A stretch of 64,000 nt of DNA from Xanthomonas sp. (lineage in GTDB: Bacteria > Pseudomonadota > Gammaproteobacteria > Xanthomonadales > Xanthomonadaceae), in the NCBI GenBank assembly GCA_018262705.1, contig JADFDQ010000011.1, forward strand, positions 43,219 to 107,218. Direction: 5' to 3'. The first letter of the stretch is position 1, and each line of letters begins with the position of its first letter. The notes under the pieces are model-generated. The model did no database searches and had not been told where the DNA came from. It saw only the letters and a program-made list of their open reading frames with translations. A program made the position numbers and the translations under genes. This document shows positions 1-11,313 of the stretch, in pieces.

Positions 1-2
1 TC

Positions 3-887
3 GCCGGTGTCGGCGCATGGATCTGGCCGCTGTTCGCCGCGCTCGGCGCACGCAGCCTGATTTGCTTACGCAGCGGCAGTGGCGTCGTTGCGGGCCTGGC
101 GCAGATGGCGTGGTGGCTGCTGTGGCCAACCGTGCTGTCGCTGCTGGCCACGTTCATCGGCGATCGGTTCGAGCTTGCCCAGGGTTGGGTGGGATTGCTG
201 CTGGCGTTGCCGTGGCTGGCGCTTGCGGCGGTGTCGCTGCGACGCGGTGCCTGGCTGACGCAGCCGCTGGGTGAAGCGTTCGCGCCGTTCCAGTTTGCGC
301 TGCGGCTGCTGGTCTTCCTCGCCCTCGGGCTGTGGTGGTTGCTCATGCTGTTCAATGCGGGGCTGGCCTTGCCGCTGCCGTGGATCGTCGTGCTCAACCC
401 GCTGGATGTGGCGCAACTGGCGGTATTGCTGCTGTTGGCGATTTGGCTGCGGGACAGCATGTCGGCGAGCAAACCCGGTTCCTCGCTGCCGCTGGTGGCA
501 CTGGCGTTGGCGGGATTGTTGCTGGTGACCGTGCTGACCCTGCGCGCGGTGCATCACTGGGGCGGGATTGCATGGAATGATGCGCTGCCGGGTTCGGGTC
601 AAGCGCAAACCAGTCTGACCGTGGTCTGGAGCCTGTTGGGCATGGTGGGTTGGGTGTCGGGCTCGCGCCGCGGGCAGTGGGGGCTGTGGCTGGCCGGCGC
701 GATCTTGATGGGCTTCGTGTTGCTGAAATTGTTGCTGATCGATCGCGGCAACCTGGGCGATCTGCTCGGCATCGGCGCGTTTATCGTGTATGGATTGCTG
801 TGCACGCTGGTGGGTTGGCTGGCTCCGGTGCCGCCGCGGCGGCATGCTGCGCAAACCGGGACGACGACGGAAGGAGTGAAGGCATGA
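3..887 (+). CDS. DUF2339-like multi-pass membrane protein, 5' end outside the window
   Basis: The reading frame is already open at base 3 and ends at a TGA that overlaps the next ATG, so only the C-terminal part (about 294 residues) is present. It is almost wholly hydrophobic, with about nine to ten membrane segments separated by short loops. The composition and the pairing with a DUF3999-type gene match the DUF2339 family, whose biochemical role is unknown; assignment is from layout and composition, not from a catalytic motif. The 4-base ATGA overlap with the following gene suggests translational coupling. Confidence 0.7.
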   Translation, partial: AGVGAWIWPLFAALGARSLICLRSGSGVVAGLAQMAWWLLWPTVLSLLATFIGDRFELAQGWVGLLLALPWLALAAVSLRRGAWLTQPLGEAFAPFQFALRLLVFLALGLWWLLMLFNAGLALPLPWIVVLNPLDVAQLAVLLLLAIWLRDSMSASKPGSSLPLVALALAGLLLVTVLTLRAVHHWGGIAWNDALPGSGQAQTSLTVVWSLLGMVGWVSGSRRGQWGLWLAGAILMGFVLLKLLLIDRGNLGDLLGIGAFIVYGLLCTLVGWLAPVPPRRHAAQTGTTTEGVKA

Positions 888-2269
888 TTCGAGCACTGCT
901 GCTTCTGGCGCTGTTGCCGCTGGCCGCGCAGGCCGGAACCGATTACGCGCAGCAATGGCCGTTGCAGCTGTCGCGCGCCGATGCCGGCGCCTATCGGGTG
1001 ACGCTGGATGCGTCGGTCTATCGGGCGGCATATTGGCGCGACCTACGCGATGTGCGCGTGCTGGATGCCAGCGGCAAGCCGGTGGCCAGCGTCGTGCGAC
1101 CGGCACAGCCGCTGTCGGGGCGCGTGCAGGTTTTGACGCTGCACTGGTTTCCCTTGCCCAAGCTTGTCGCGTCACCCAGCGCGGATCTGCGCGTGGCGGT
1201 GCAGCGCGATACCGATGGCACGGTGCTGTCCGTGCGCAACACGGTGACTTCTGCCACCGGTGCTGTCGACGGTTCGGCGTGGTTGGTGGATCTGGGCGCG
1301 GACAGCACGCGCATGCGTGCGTTGCTACTGGATTGGGACGACAGTCCGAGCGCGCTGGACGTCGGTTATCGACTGGAAGGCAGCGACGACCTGCGCGACT
1401 GGCGAATCCTCGATCCGCAGGTTCGGCTGGTTCAGTTGCGTCATCGGGGGCAGGAGCTGCGCAGCAACCGCATCGCGCTCGACGCGCCGCCGCGCTACCT
1501 GCGGCTGTTGCCGCAGCAGGCCGGGGCCGCCCTGGTTTTGCGCGAAGTGCGCGGGGAGTGGCGTGAGGCCGCAGAAGTCGACAACTGGCAATGGTTGGAA
1601 CTCACCGCTACATCGGCGGCGACTTCGGATTCTGCAAATCCGGGTTTTCGTTATCGTCTCGAAGGCCGTTTCCCGATCCAGCGCGTGGACGTGGCGATGG
1701 CGGCCAACAGCAGCGTGCGCTGGAGCGTTTTCAGCTGCGATGGCGAGACGTCGAACGGTCAGGCCAATCCGCCGGTATGGAAACTGCGCGCTGCCGGCTG
1801 GAATGCCTGGCGACTGGACGATGCCGGCAAGTCCCAGGTCTCCCCGGCGCTGGATCTACATTACGTGATCGAGGACCACGACTGGCGCCTGCAGCCGGAA
1901 ACGGGCGCAATGCCGGCTGCTGCGCCGACGCTGCGGCTGGGGTACGCCCCCGGCAGTTTGATCTTCCTCGCACAGGGAACGCCCCCTTATGTGCTGGTGG
2001 CCGGAAGCGCGTCCGACGCCGCTGCCCAGGATACGATGGATTCGATGCTGGAAGCGCTGCGCGCGCGGCACGGCGCGCGTTGGGAGCCTGCGCCGGCGAC
2101 GCCGGGCGCGGCCAGCCCGCGCGCCGGTTCGGCTGCCTATCAGCCAGCACCTGCGCCACGTGATTGGAAAACGTTGATTCTCTGGGGCGTGCTGGTGCTG
2201 GGCGCGCTGTTGGTGGCCGGATTCGCCTTCAGTTTGTTGAAGGACAAGCCAGGCTCAAGCGCGAATTGA
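884..2269 (+). CDS. DUF3999-family exported, membrane-anchored protein
   Basis: This 461-residue protein starts with a Sec signal peptide (MIRALLLLALLPLAAQA, cleavage near residue 17) and ends with one membrane helix near residues 430-452 followed by a short charged tail. The middle is a soluble beta-rich region likely to lie in the periplasm. The start is the ATG inside the ATGA overlap with the upstream DUF2339-like gene. The pair recurs as a cassette in proteobacteria and is thought of as a cell-envelope module, but no activity is known and I see no catalytic motif. Its 3' end overlaps the convergent nth gene by 15 bases. Confidence 0.75.
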   Translation: MIRALLLLALLPLAAQAGTDYAQQWPLQLSRADAGAYRVTLDASVYRAAYWRDLRDVRVLDASGKPVASVVRPAQPLSGRVQVLTLHWFPLPKLVASPSADLRVAVQRDTDGTVLSVRNTVTSATGAVDGSAWLVDLGADSTRMRALLLDWDDSPSALDVGYRLEGSDDLRDWRILDPQVRLVQLRHRGQELRSNRIALDAPPRYLRLLPQQAGAALVLREVRGEWREAAEVDNWQWLELTATSAATSDSANPGFRYRLEGRFPIQRVDVAMAANSSVRWSVFSCDGETSNGQANPPVWKLRAAGWNAWRLDDAGKSQVSPALDLHYVIEDHDWRLQPETGAMPAAAPTLRLGYAPGSLIFLAQGTPPYVLVAGSASDAAAQDTMDSMLEALRARHGARWEPAPATPGAASPRAGSAAYQPAPAPRDWKTLILWGVLVLGALLVAGFAFSLLKDKPGSSAN

Positions 2270-2968
2270 TCGCCACGCGGCGTCCCGCGTCGCCAGCGGC
2301 GTTTTCTCCGGCCACGTGCACAGGTCGTGCAGGATGCAATGCGCGCAATCCGGCTTGTGTGCCTTGCAGGTGTAGCGGCCGTGCAAGATCAACCAGTGGT
2401 GCGCATCGCGGGCAAACTCGCTGGGCACCAGTTTCATCAGTGTGTCTTCCACCGTGCGCACGTCTTTGCCCGGTGCCAAGCCAGTACGGTTCGATACGCG
2501 GAAGATATGCGTGTCCACCGCAATCGTGGGCTCGCCAAACGCGGTATTGAGCACCACATTGGCGGTCTTGCGGCCCACGCCGGGCAAGGCTTCCAGCGCG
2601 TCGCGGGTGCGCGGCACTTCGCCAGCGTGCCGGTCCAACAGCAGCCGGCACAGCGCAATCACATTCGCTGCCTTGGCGTTATATAGGCCAATGGTATTGA
2701 TGTAGCCCTTCAGCCCGGCTTCCCCCAGCGCGAGAATCTCTGCCGGCGTATTGGCGACGGGGTAGAGCTTGCGCGTGGCTTTGTTGACGCCCACATCGGT
2801 GGCCTGCGCGGAGAGCACCACCGCCACCAGCAATTCGAAGGGCGTTGTGTATTCCAATTCAGTCGTTGGATGCGGGTTGGCATCGCGCAGGCGCGTGAAT
2901 ACTTCGATGATTTGATCCGGCGTCAGCTTGCTGCCGCGTGCGGCTCGCGGTTTGCGCGCTGCGGTCAT
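2255..2968 (-). CDS. nth: endonuclease III (DNA glycosylase/AP lyase)
   Basis: Removes oxidised pyrimidines from DNA and cleaves the abasic site in base excision repair. The 237-residue protein has the helix-hairpin-helix LPGVGRKTANVV with the catalytic lysine, the downstream VDTHIFRV segment with the catalytic aspartate, and a C-terminal four-cysteine cluster (YTCKAHKPDCAHCILHDLC) that binds the 4Fe-4S group. About 20 residues of basic N-terminal extension precede the conserved core. It begins within the stop of the upstream small zinc-finger-like gene (ATGA overlap) and so is the last gene of a three-gene minus-strand operon with a crotonase. Confidence 0.96.
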   Translation of the reverse strand: MTAARKPRAARGSKLTPDQIIEVFTRLRDANPHPTTELEYTTPFELLVAVVLSAQATDVGVNKATRKLYPVANTPAEILALGEAGLKGYINTIGLYNAKAANVIALCRLLLDRHAGEVPRTRDALEALPGVGRKTANVVLNTAFGEPTIAVDTHIFRVSNRTGLAPGKDVRTVEDTLMKLVPSEFARDAHHWLILHGRYTCKAHKPDCAHCILHDLCTWPEKTPLATRDAAWRSIRA

Positions 2969-3333
2969 GTGTGGCGCGCCTTCACTTTTGCCAAAGCCCG
3001 CGCCAGCGCATCGGCAGCAGCCGACGGCAACGCGGGGGCTTGCGTTGCCGCGGGGGCTGGCGATGGGCGGCGGGCGGCGTCACGGTCGGCCTTGATCCGG
3101 GCCAGCCGCACGGCGCGGCTGCGGTAGCGCTCGCGTGCGGCCAGCGCGAAACGGCGCGCATCGCGAGCGGCAAGCAAGCGCGCGGTGCATGTGGGCGTGC
3201 AGGTTGGGCAGGGCGTGGCCTCCAGCAAGCCGAGTGCCAGTGCCGCATCCAAATCCTCTTCCTGCAGCGCCACGTGCAGCCGATGCACGGTGGCGTCGGC
3301 TGCGCACGAGCACTGCGGGCATGGGTTGGGCAT
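2965..3333 (-). CDS. small cysteine-rich protein between a crotonase gene and nth
   Basis: A 122-residue protein with two N-terminal cysteine pairs (PCPQCSC and PCPTCTPTC) that could form a zinc or Fe-S site, an arginine-rich helical middle (AARERYRSRAVRLARIKADRD) and an alanine/proline-rich C-terminal tail. I do not recognise a named family. Its ATG overlaps the TGA of the upstream enoyl-CoA hydratase by one base and its stop overlaps the nth start by four, so it is translated within one operon. A longer in-frame ORF exists upstream but lies entirely within the hydratase gene. Function unknown; co-translation with nth makes a nucleic-acid role possible but unproven. Confidence 0.8.
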   Translation of the reverse strand: MPNPCPQCSCAADATVHRLHVALQEEDLDAALALGLLEATPCPTCTPTCTARLLAARDARRFALAARERYRSRAVRLARIKADRDAARRPSPAPAATQAPALPSAAADALARALAKVKARHT

Positions 3334-4115
3334 CAGCGGCCGTGGAAGCTGGGTTTGCGCTTTTCCAGAAACGCGCCGGTGCCTTCGCGCATATCGTCGG
3401 TGGCAAACATCAGCCCGAATTGCGCCGACTCGTACTCCAGGCCTTCCTCGATTCCGCATTCGCTGCCCACGTTCACGCAGTCGATCATCCCGCGCAGCGC
3501 CAGCGGCGCGGCTTTGGCCAATTGCGTGGCCAGCTTCGTGGTTTCGGCTTCCAACTCGGCGGCAGGCACCACCTGGTTGACGATGCCCAGTTGTCGCGCG
3601 CGTTCGGCGCCAATCGGTGCGCCGGTCAGGCACAGCTCCAGCGTGGCGGCGCGCCCGCACAGGCGCAGCAGGCGTTGGCTGCCGCCAAAGCCCGGGATCA
3701 GCCCGAGGTTGATTTCCGGTTGGCCCAGTTTGGCGCCATCGGCGGCGATGCGCAGATGGCAGCACATCGCCAGCTCCAACCCGCCGCCCAGTGCAAAGCC
3801 GTTGATCATCGCGATCACCGGCTTGTTCAGCTTTTCCACCCGCCGCATCATGCGCGTGCCACGCAAGGAAAAATCGCGGCCTTGCACCGGGCTCAAACTG
3901 TTCATTTCCGCGATGTCGGCCCCGGCCACAAAGGCTTTGGGGCCGGCGCCGGTCAGCACTACCACGCGCACGGCAGCGTCGGCCGCAGCATCGGCGAAGG
4001 CGGCGTCCAGCGCGTCCAACGTGGCGGCGTTGAGCGCATTGAGCTTGTCGGGGCGGTTGATGCGGACGGTGCGAATGCCGTCGGAGGTTTCGATCAGAAG
4101 CAGGCTGTCGGTCAT
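3333..4115 (-). CDS. enoyl-CoA hydratase/isomerase family protein
   Basis: A 260-residue crotonase-fold enzyme, probably hydrating 2-enoyl-CoA in fatty-acid or amino-acid breakdown. It carries the oxyanion-hole segments GADIAEMNS and GFALGGGLELAMCCHL, and both glutamates expected in a hydratase (GGGLELA and GQPEIN), followed by the typical GLIPGFGGSQRLLRLCG. The start at MTDSLLLIE was chosen because the frame upstream lacks family similarity. It is the first gene of the operon with the cysteine-rich protein and nth. Substrate chain length cannot be read from the sequence. Confidence 0.9.
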   Translation of the reverse strand: MTDSLLLIETSDGIRTVRINRPDKLNALNAATLDALDAAFADAAADAAVRVVVLTGAGPKAFVAGADIAEMNSLSPVQGRDFSLRGTRMMRRVEKLNKPVIAMINGFALGGGLELAMCCHLRIAADGAKLGQPEINLGLIPGFGGSQRLLRLCGRAATLELCLTGAPIGAERARQLGIVNQVVPAAELEAETTKLATQLAKAAPLALRGMIDCVNVGSECGIEEGLEYESAQFGLMFATDDMREGTGAFLEKRKPSFHGR

Positions 4116-4325
4116 GGCGCTCGAAAAATGGACGAAGGATGGAACTTCCGCTGCCGTTGCAGGTCGCACAAAGGCCTCAGTAGCCGTTCAGGGCCGCGAA
4201 CTGTATCCTAGCGTGTCCAGCCGGCAGCGTGACGTCAGCTGCAGGCATCCCTTCCGGCCTTGGCCGGTTTTTTCCGTCCGGGCCGTCATTCAAAACGGTC
4301 CCTGTCCTACCAAACGAGGTTCTGG

Positions 4326-5063
4326 ATGAAGCTCCATTTGATTGCTGCCGCCGTGGCGGCTCTGACCCTGAGCGCTGGCGGTGCAATGGCGCAACAAGCC
4401 CAGACGGCACCTGCCGCACGCCCTGCGGCGGCCGCGCCGGCGACGCCGGCGGCTCTCCCGGTGGTCGACAAGACCCATTCCAGCTACGTGCTGGGCTGGA
4501 ACCTGGGCCAGGAATTGCGGGTCGGCGGTGAGCCGATCGATATCGCCACCGTCATTCGCGGTGTGCAGGATGCCTTTGGCAACAAACAGCCTGCCTACAC
4601 CGAAGACCAGCTGCGCACGGCCTTTTCCGGCTACCAGCAGCGCATGGAAGCCAAGGCGCAGGAAGCGTTCCGCAAGGCGCTGGCGGACAACCAGGCGCAG
4701 TCGGCGGCGTTTATCGCCCAATACAAGACCCAGCAGGGTGTGGTGACTTTGCCGAACGGGGTCATGTACCGCGTCGCCAAGCCGGGAACCGGCGCCAAGC
4801 CGACCGCCAACAGCGAAGTCCAGATTGCGTTCCGCAGCTTCCTCGCGGCGGTGGGTACTCCGCTCAGCGGCGTGCAGTCGCCGCCGCCGTTCAAGGTCGC
4901 GCAGGCGCCGATCCCGGCGATCCGGGACACCCTGCCGCTGATGGCTCAGGGCACCGTCTGGGAGGTCGTGATCCCGCCGGGAGCCAATCTTGGGGCTGGC
5001 CAGAATGCGCAGTTCGCACATCAGGCGATCGCGCTGCAGATCGAGCTCGGCTCGGTGAAGTGA
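4326..5063 (+). CDS. FKBP-type peptidyl-prolyl isomerase with N-terminal dimerisation domain (FkpA-like)
   Basis: A 245-residue exported protein. The signal peptide MKLHLIAAAVAALTLSAGGAMA is followed by an alanine/proline linker, then the FKBP_N alpha-helical domain (about residues 45-135, starting SSYVLGWNLGQEL and including the long helix MEAKAQEAFRKALADNQAQ), then an FKBP-like domain (about 140-245). The FKBP domain looks reduced: the usual YTG, VIPGWxEAL and IPxxLAYG signatures are only faintly preserved (IPAIRDTLPLMAQGTVWEVVIPPGANLG). It may therefore act mainly as a periplasmic chaperone. A strong terminator follows at 5119-5151. Confidence 0.88.
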   Translation: MKLHLIAAAVAALTLSAGGAMAQQAQTAPAARPAAAAPATPAALPVVDKTHSSYVLGWNLGQELRVGGEPIDIATVIRGVQDAFGNKQPAYTEDQLRTAFSGYQQRMEAKAQEAFRKALADNQAQSAAFIAQYKTQQGVVTLPNGVMYRVAKPGTGAKPTANSEVQIAFRSFLAAVGTPLSGVQSPPPFKVAQAPIPAIRDTLPLMAQGTVWEVVIPPGANLGAGQNAQFAHQAIALQIELGSVK

Positions 5064-5118
5064 TTTCAGCGGTCGCTGGCGGGCGTGGCGATTCGCCACG
5101 AGCGTGAAGCCGTTGTCT

Positions 5119-5151
5119 CGATGCGCCGGCCCGTTCCGGCGCATCGTTTTT
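5119..5151 (+). terminator. Rho-independent terminator after the FkpA-like gene
   Basis: An 11-bp perfect stem (CGATGCGCCGG at 5119-5129, CCGGCGCATCG at 5136-5146) with a 6-base loop is followed by five T residues. It separates the PPIase gene from the downstream NUDIX operon and supports a NUDIX start after it. Confidence 0.9.
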
Positions 5152-5198
5152 CAGAGCTCTCTCGATTGGAATGCTGTTCGCAAGCGGCCGGATCAGGA

Positions 5199-5834
5199 AT
5201 GGATGGGATGGATCTCGATCTGTTGGTGGCGCGTTTGCGTCGCGCCGTGCATCCGCTTGCGGTACCGCCGCTGTCACCGCCGTGGAACCAGATGGAACTG
5301 GAGGGGCTTCCGCTTCCCGAGAGCCCACAGCTTGCCGCGGTGCTGGTCGGCGTGGTTTCCCGCTCGCCGGGGGCCAGCGTTTTGCTGACCCGGCGCACTG
5401 AGCAGCTGCGCCAGCACGCCGGGCAAGTCAGCTTCCCGGGTGGACGCGTCGATCCAACCGACGCCGACCCGGCGCAGGCCGCCTTGCGCGAAGCCTGCGA
5501 GGAAGTCGGGCTGCACCCGGACCAGACCCAGGTTCTTGGCTATCTCGATCCGTACCTGACCGTGACCGGCTATCGCGTGCTGCCGGTGCTGGCGATGATT
5601 CGCAGCGATTTTGCCGCGATCCCCAATCCTGGCGAGGTTGCCGAAGCCTTCGAGGTTCCGCTGGAATTCCTGCTGGATCCGGCCATGCTTGACCAACTCG
5701 ATATCACCTTTGGCGGCCGACCACGCCACGTGCTGCAATATCGGTATGCTGCCCATCGGATCTGGGGCGCGACGGCGTCGATCCTGTACAACCTGCGCGA
5801 GCGGTTGCAGGCGACCAATCAAGGAGTGGCGTGA
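5199..5834 (+). CDS. NUDIX hydrolase, CoA/nucleotide pyrophosphatase type
   Basis: A 211-residue protein with a complete NUDIX box at about residues 82-105: GGRVDPTDADPAQAALREACEEVGL. The preceding segment QLRQHAGQVSFPGG is the signature of the CoA pyrophosphatase subgroup (YeaB/NudL), which hydrolyses CoA or related diphosphates; exact substrate is inference. A start at 5199 (MDGMDLDL) is favoured because a terminator lies just upstream; the ATG at 5208 is an alternative. It overlaps the downstream sulfurtransferase by one base (TGATG). Confidence 0.88.
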   Translation: MDGMDLDLLVARLRRAVHPLAVPPLSPPWNQMELEGLPLPESPQLAAVLVGVVSRSPGASVLLTRRTEQLRQHAGQVSFPGGRVDPTDADPAQAALREACEEVGLHPDQTQVLGYLDPYLTVTGYRVLPVLAMIRSDFAAIPNPGEVAEAFEVPLEFLLDPAMLDQLDITFGGRPRHVLQYRYAAHRIWGATASILYNLRERLQATNQGVA

Positions 5835-6682
5835 TGGCCGGATGGACGACATTGGTGCAGGCGGATGTGCTGGCGATGGCGCTGGGACGTCAGGACCTCG
5901 TCATCATTGATTGCCGGTTCTCGCTGCTCGATCCGGCGCAGGGTGAACAGGACTGGCTGCGTTCGCACATCCCTGGCGCCGTGTATGCGCAACTGGAACG
6001 CGACTTGTCGGAAATCGGACGGTTCGGCCAAGGGCGTCATCCATGGCCGGAGACCCGCTTGTTCCTGGATCGGCTGCGGCGCTGGGGCGTGACGCCGACT
6101 TCGCAGGTCATCGTCTACGACGGCGGCGACGGTTCGATTGCCGCACGGCTGTGGTTCATGCTGCGGCTGATCGGGCACGAAAAGGTTGCGGTGCTCGACG
6201 GCGGTTGGACGCTCTGGACTTCGCTTGGCCTGCCGGTGTCCACGGTCGTGCGGCCGCCGAGCCCGTCGTTCATCGGCGGTGGTTTCGACGTCAGTCGGCT
6301 GGTGCTGGATCCGGACGCGGTCGCGGAGCATGTAGCTGCGGGTGGCGTGTTGATCGACGCGCGCGCCGCTTCGCGCTTCCGCGGCGACGAAGAGCCGCTG
6401 GATCGGGTCGCAGGTCACGTGCCGGGCGCGGTCAACCGGCCGTATTCAATGAACATGGAACACGGAAAATTCAAGTCGCCGGTCAAACTGGCTGCGGAAT
6501 ACCGCGAATTGCTTGACGGACGCGATCCGTCCGAGGTCGTGATGATGTGCGGCTCCGGCGTCACCGCCTGCCACAATCTGCTGGCCATGGAGCGCGCCGG
6601 GCTGAAGGGAGCGCGGCTGTTCCCCGGTTCGTGGAGCGCATGGGTTTCCGATCCGTCGCGGCCGGTGGCAACCGGAAACTGA
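5834..6682 (+). CDS. sseA: 3-mercaptopyruvate/thiosulfate sulfurtransferase
   Basis: A 282-residue protein with two rhodanese domains. The active-site loop in the second domain reads CGSGVTA (about residue 237), which is the mercaptopyruvate-sulfurtransferase version; thiosulfate-preferring rhodaneses usually have CRKGVTA. The first domain keeps the ordered VIVYDGGDG and LDGG segments. It transfers sulfane sulfur to thiol or cyanide acceptors in the cytoplasm. The ATG used here overlaps the NUDIX stop; an in-frame GTG lies one codon earlier. An ArsC-like gene follows 3 bases after the stop, so NUDIX, sseA and arsC form one operon. Confidence 0.92.
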   Translation: MAGWTTLVQADVLAMALGRQDLVIIDCRFSLLDPAQGEQDWLRSHIPGAVYAQLERDLSEIGRFGQGRHPWPETRLFLDRLRRWGVTPTSQVIVYDGGDGSIAARLWFMLRLIGHEKVAVLDGGWTLWTSLGLPVSTVVRPPSPSFIGGGFDVSRLVLDPDAVAEHVAAGGVLIDARAASRFRGDEEPLDRVAGHVPGAVNRPYSMNMEHGKFKSPVKLAAEYRELLDGRDPSEVVMMCGSGVTACHNLLAMERAGLKGARLFPGSWSAWVSDPSRPVATGN

Positions 6683-6685
6683 ACC

Positions 6686-7048
6686 ATGACGAAAAAGGCG
6701 CAGCATGTCGAAATCTGGCATCGTCCGACCTGCAGCAATTCGCGCGGTGCGCTGGAAATCATCCGCGAATCCGGCATCGAGCCGGTGATCGTCGATTACG
6801 TCAACGATCCGCCGAGCAAGACGCAGCTTAAGAAGGCCATCAAGGACGCCGGGCTGAACGTGCGCGACGCGATCCGCAGCAAGGAGCCGGAGTTTGCGGC
6901 GCAGGGATTGGATGCCCCTTCGCTGACCGATGACGCGCTGCTGGAAGCGATGGTGCGCACGCCGAAGCTGATCAACCGCCCGTTCGTGTTTACCGACAAG
7001 GGCGTGCGCCTGTGCCGCCCGCCGGAAATGGTGCTGGAGATTATGTAG
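6686..7048 (+). CDS. arsC: ArsC-family arsenate reductase (glutaredoxin type)
   Basis: A 120-residue thioredoxin-fold protein with the catalytic cysteine at residue 16 in PTCSNSRGALEII and the C-terminal arginine region TPKLINRPFVF and KGVRLCRPPE. The family reduces arsenate to arsenite using glutaredoxin, although YfgD/ArsC relatives in housekeeping operons often have no proven arsenate role and no arsR or ars pump is adjacent. The stop codon lies inside a REP-like repeat that begins at 7044, so the element supplies the TAG. Confidence 0.85.
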   Translation: MTKKAQHVEIWHRPTCSNSRGALEIIRESGIEPVIVDYVNDPPSKTQLKKAIKDAGLNVRDAIRSKEPEFAAQGLDAPSLTDDALLEAMVRTPKLINRPFVFTDKGVRLCRPPEMVLEIM

Positions 7049-7205
7049 GAGCGCAGCGCAGTGCGCCTACGATAATCGCGCCCCTTCGGTGCGCTCCTAC
7101 GGGGTGTCGCATTTGTAGGAGCGCATCGAGGCGATCGGCCGAGAGGCGCGATCCGCCGCATGGCCGCACCGCAATCGCGCCTCGGCAGCGCGCCGACCGC
7201 AAAGC
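7044..7205. repeat. REP-like intergenic palindromic elements (TGTAGGAGCGC family)
   Basis: Two elements lie back to back. The first runs from TGTAGGAGCGCA at 7044 to TGCGCTCCTAC ending at 7100. The second starts with TGTAGGAGCGCA at 7114 and runs as GC-rich inverted segments to about 7205. The same family occurs at 37904-37987. Such elements are usual between genes in Lysobacterales and are thought to be moved by RAYT transposases. Confidence 0.8.
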
Positions 7206-7210
7206 GCGCG

Positions 7211-7978
7211 TTATTTGCCAATTCGCGCCAGCATCGCGCGCAGTCCGGCCTGGGTGTCGGGTCGGGTCCAGCCGCTGACGAAACCTTCCAGTTCGATGCG
7301 TTCCGGCGCCAGCGCCGCGATCACGTCGCGGCGTGCGATCGCGCGGGTTTCCAGCATCGGCGTGGGCGGCAGTGCGAGCAGGCTTTCCAGCCATGCGCGC
7401 GCGCGCAGTTCCACTTCTTCGGATGCCGCCAGTTCGTCCACCAGTCCGATGTCCAGCGCTTCCTGCGCTTCCGGCATTTTCCCCGCCACCAGCAGCCGTT
7501 CGGCGCGGTGCGGCCCGACCACCCGTGCGAGCAGGGCCTGGATGCCTTCCGGGGCCACCAGCCCGACCTGGGTTTCGTTCAGACCAATCCGGAACGGCCC
7601 TTCGGCAAGAATCCGGTAGTCGCAGCACAGCGCCAGCACGCAGCCGCCAGCGGGTGCGTGGCCGGCCATTGCCGCAACCACCGGCACCTGACAGGCGGCC
7701 AGCGTGCGCGCGGTTTTGAAGAATGCCTCCCAAGCTTGGGTCAGCGCGGCGCGGTCTTCGCCGAGGCTGAGCAGGTAAGGCACGTCGAGTCCGGCCGAGA
7801 ACACCTTGGCGCCACCGGCGAACACGATACCGCGCGCGTTGGCCGCGATCGCCTCGTGCAGGGCGGCGGTGACCGCGGCGCACAGCTGCGGATCCAGCGC
7901 GTTGACCGGCGGACGCGTCATCCGGATCTGGTGGATGCTGCCGTGGACGGTGGTTTCGATCAGGGGCATGGAGGACAT
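7211..7978 (-). CDS. crotonase-family enoyl-CoA delta(3)-delta(2) isomerase
   Basis: A 255-residue crotonase-fold enzyme. In place of the first hydratase glutamate it reads GHAPAGGCVLALCCDYR, while the later glutamate lies in IGLNETQVGLVAPEGI. That combination is the one seen in mitochondrial-type enoyl-CoA isomerases, which shift the double bond of 3-enoyl-CoA to position 2 during oxidation of unsaturated fatty acids. The call as isomerase is therefore inferred from these residues. It lies downstream of a thioesterase and uvrA on the minus strand, 24 bases after the thioesterase stop. Confidence 0.82.
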   Translation of the reverse strand: MSSMPLIETTVHGSIHQIRMTRPPVNALDPQLCAAVTAALHEAIAANARGIVFAGGAKVFSAGLDVPYLLSLGEDRAALTQAWEAFFKTARTLAACQVPVVAAMAGHAPAGGCVLALCCDYRILAEGPFRIGLNETQVGLVAPEGIQALLARVVGPHRAERLLVAGKMPEAQEALDIGLVDELAASEEVELRARAWLESLLALPPTPMLETRAIARRDVIAALAPERIELEGFVSGWTRPDTQAGLRAMLARIGK

Positions 7979-8002
7979 GGCTGGTTTCCGAAAAGGGGAA
8001 GC

Positions 8003-8415
8003 TCAAAGGACGGATTGCAAGCGCTCCGCGGCGCGGCGGACGCAGGCGGGCAGCGGCGTCGATCTGCCGCTGCGACGATCGACCCAGACCACGATCACGT
8101 TGCCGTCGCAGTGCAGGCTGCCGTCCTCGGCGAGGATGCGGTGGCCGACCACGACGCTGCTGTTGCCCAGCCGTTCGGTAAACAGCTCGACGAACACGCT
8201 GGCCGGATACTCGATCGGACGCCGGAAGTTGAGCGTGGCCGACGCCACCACCGGGCCGATTTCATCGGTCACCCAGGGTTCTTCGATGGACTGGAACCAT
8301 TCGATGCGCGCCTGTTCCAGAAAGGTCAGATAGCGCGCGTTGTTGACGTGGTTGAACGCATCCAAATCGCTCCAGCGCACGGGGATGGGCATCCGGAAAA
8401 CGGCTTGTGCATCGC

Positions 8416-8419
<4 letters not shown>
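8003..8419 (-). CDS. hot-dog fold acyl-CoA thioesterase (4HBT/YbgC type)
   Basis: A 138-residue protein with the 4-hydroxybenzoyl-CoA thioesterase signature [28 protein letters not shown], where the aspartate after WS is the catalytic residue. It should hydrolyse short acyl-CoA esters. Its ATG overlaps the stop of uvrA by four bases, so it is cotranscribed with uvrA and the enoyl-CoA isomerase. Substrate unknown. Confidence 0.9.
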
Positions 8420-11313
<2,894 letters not shown>

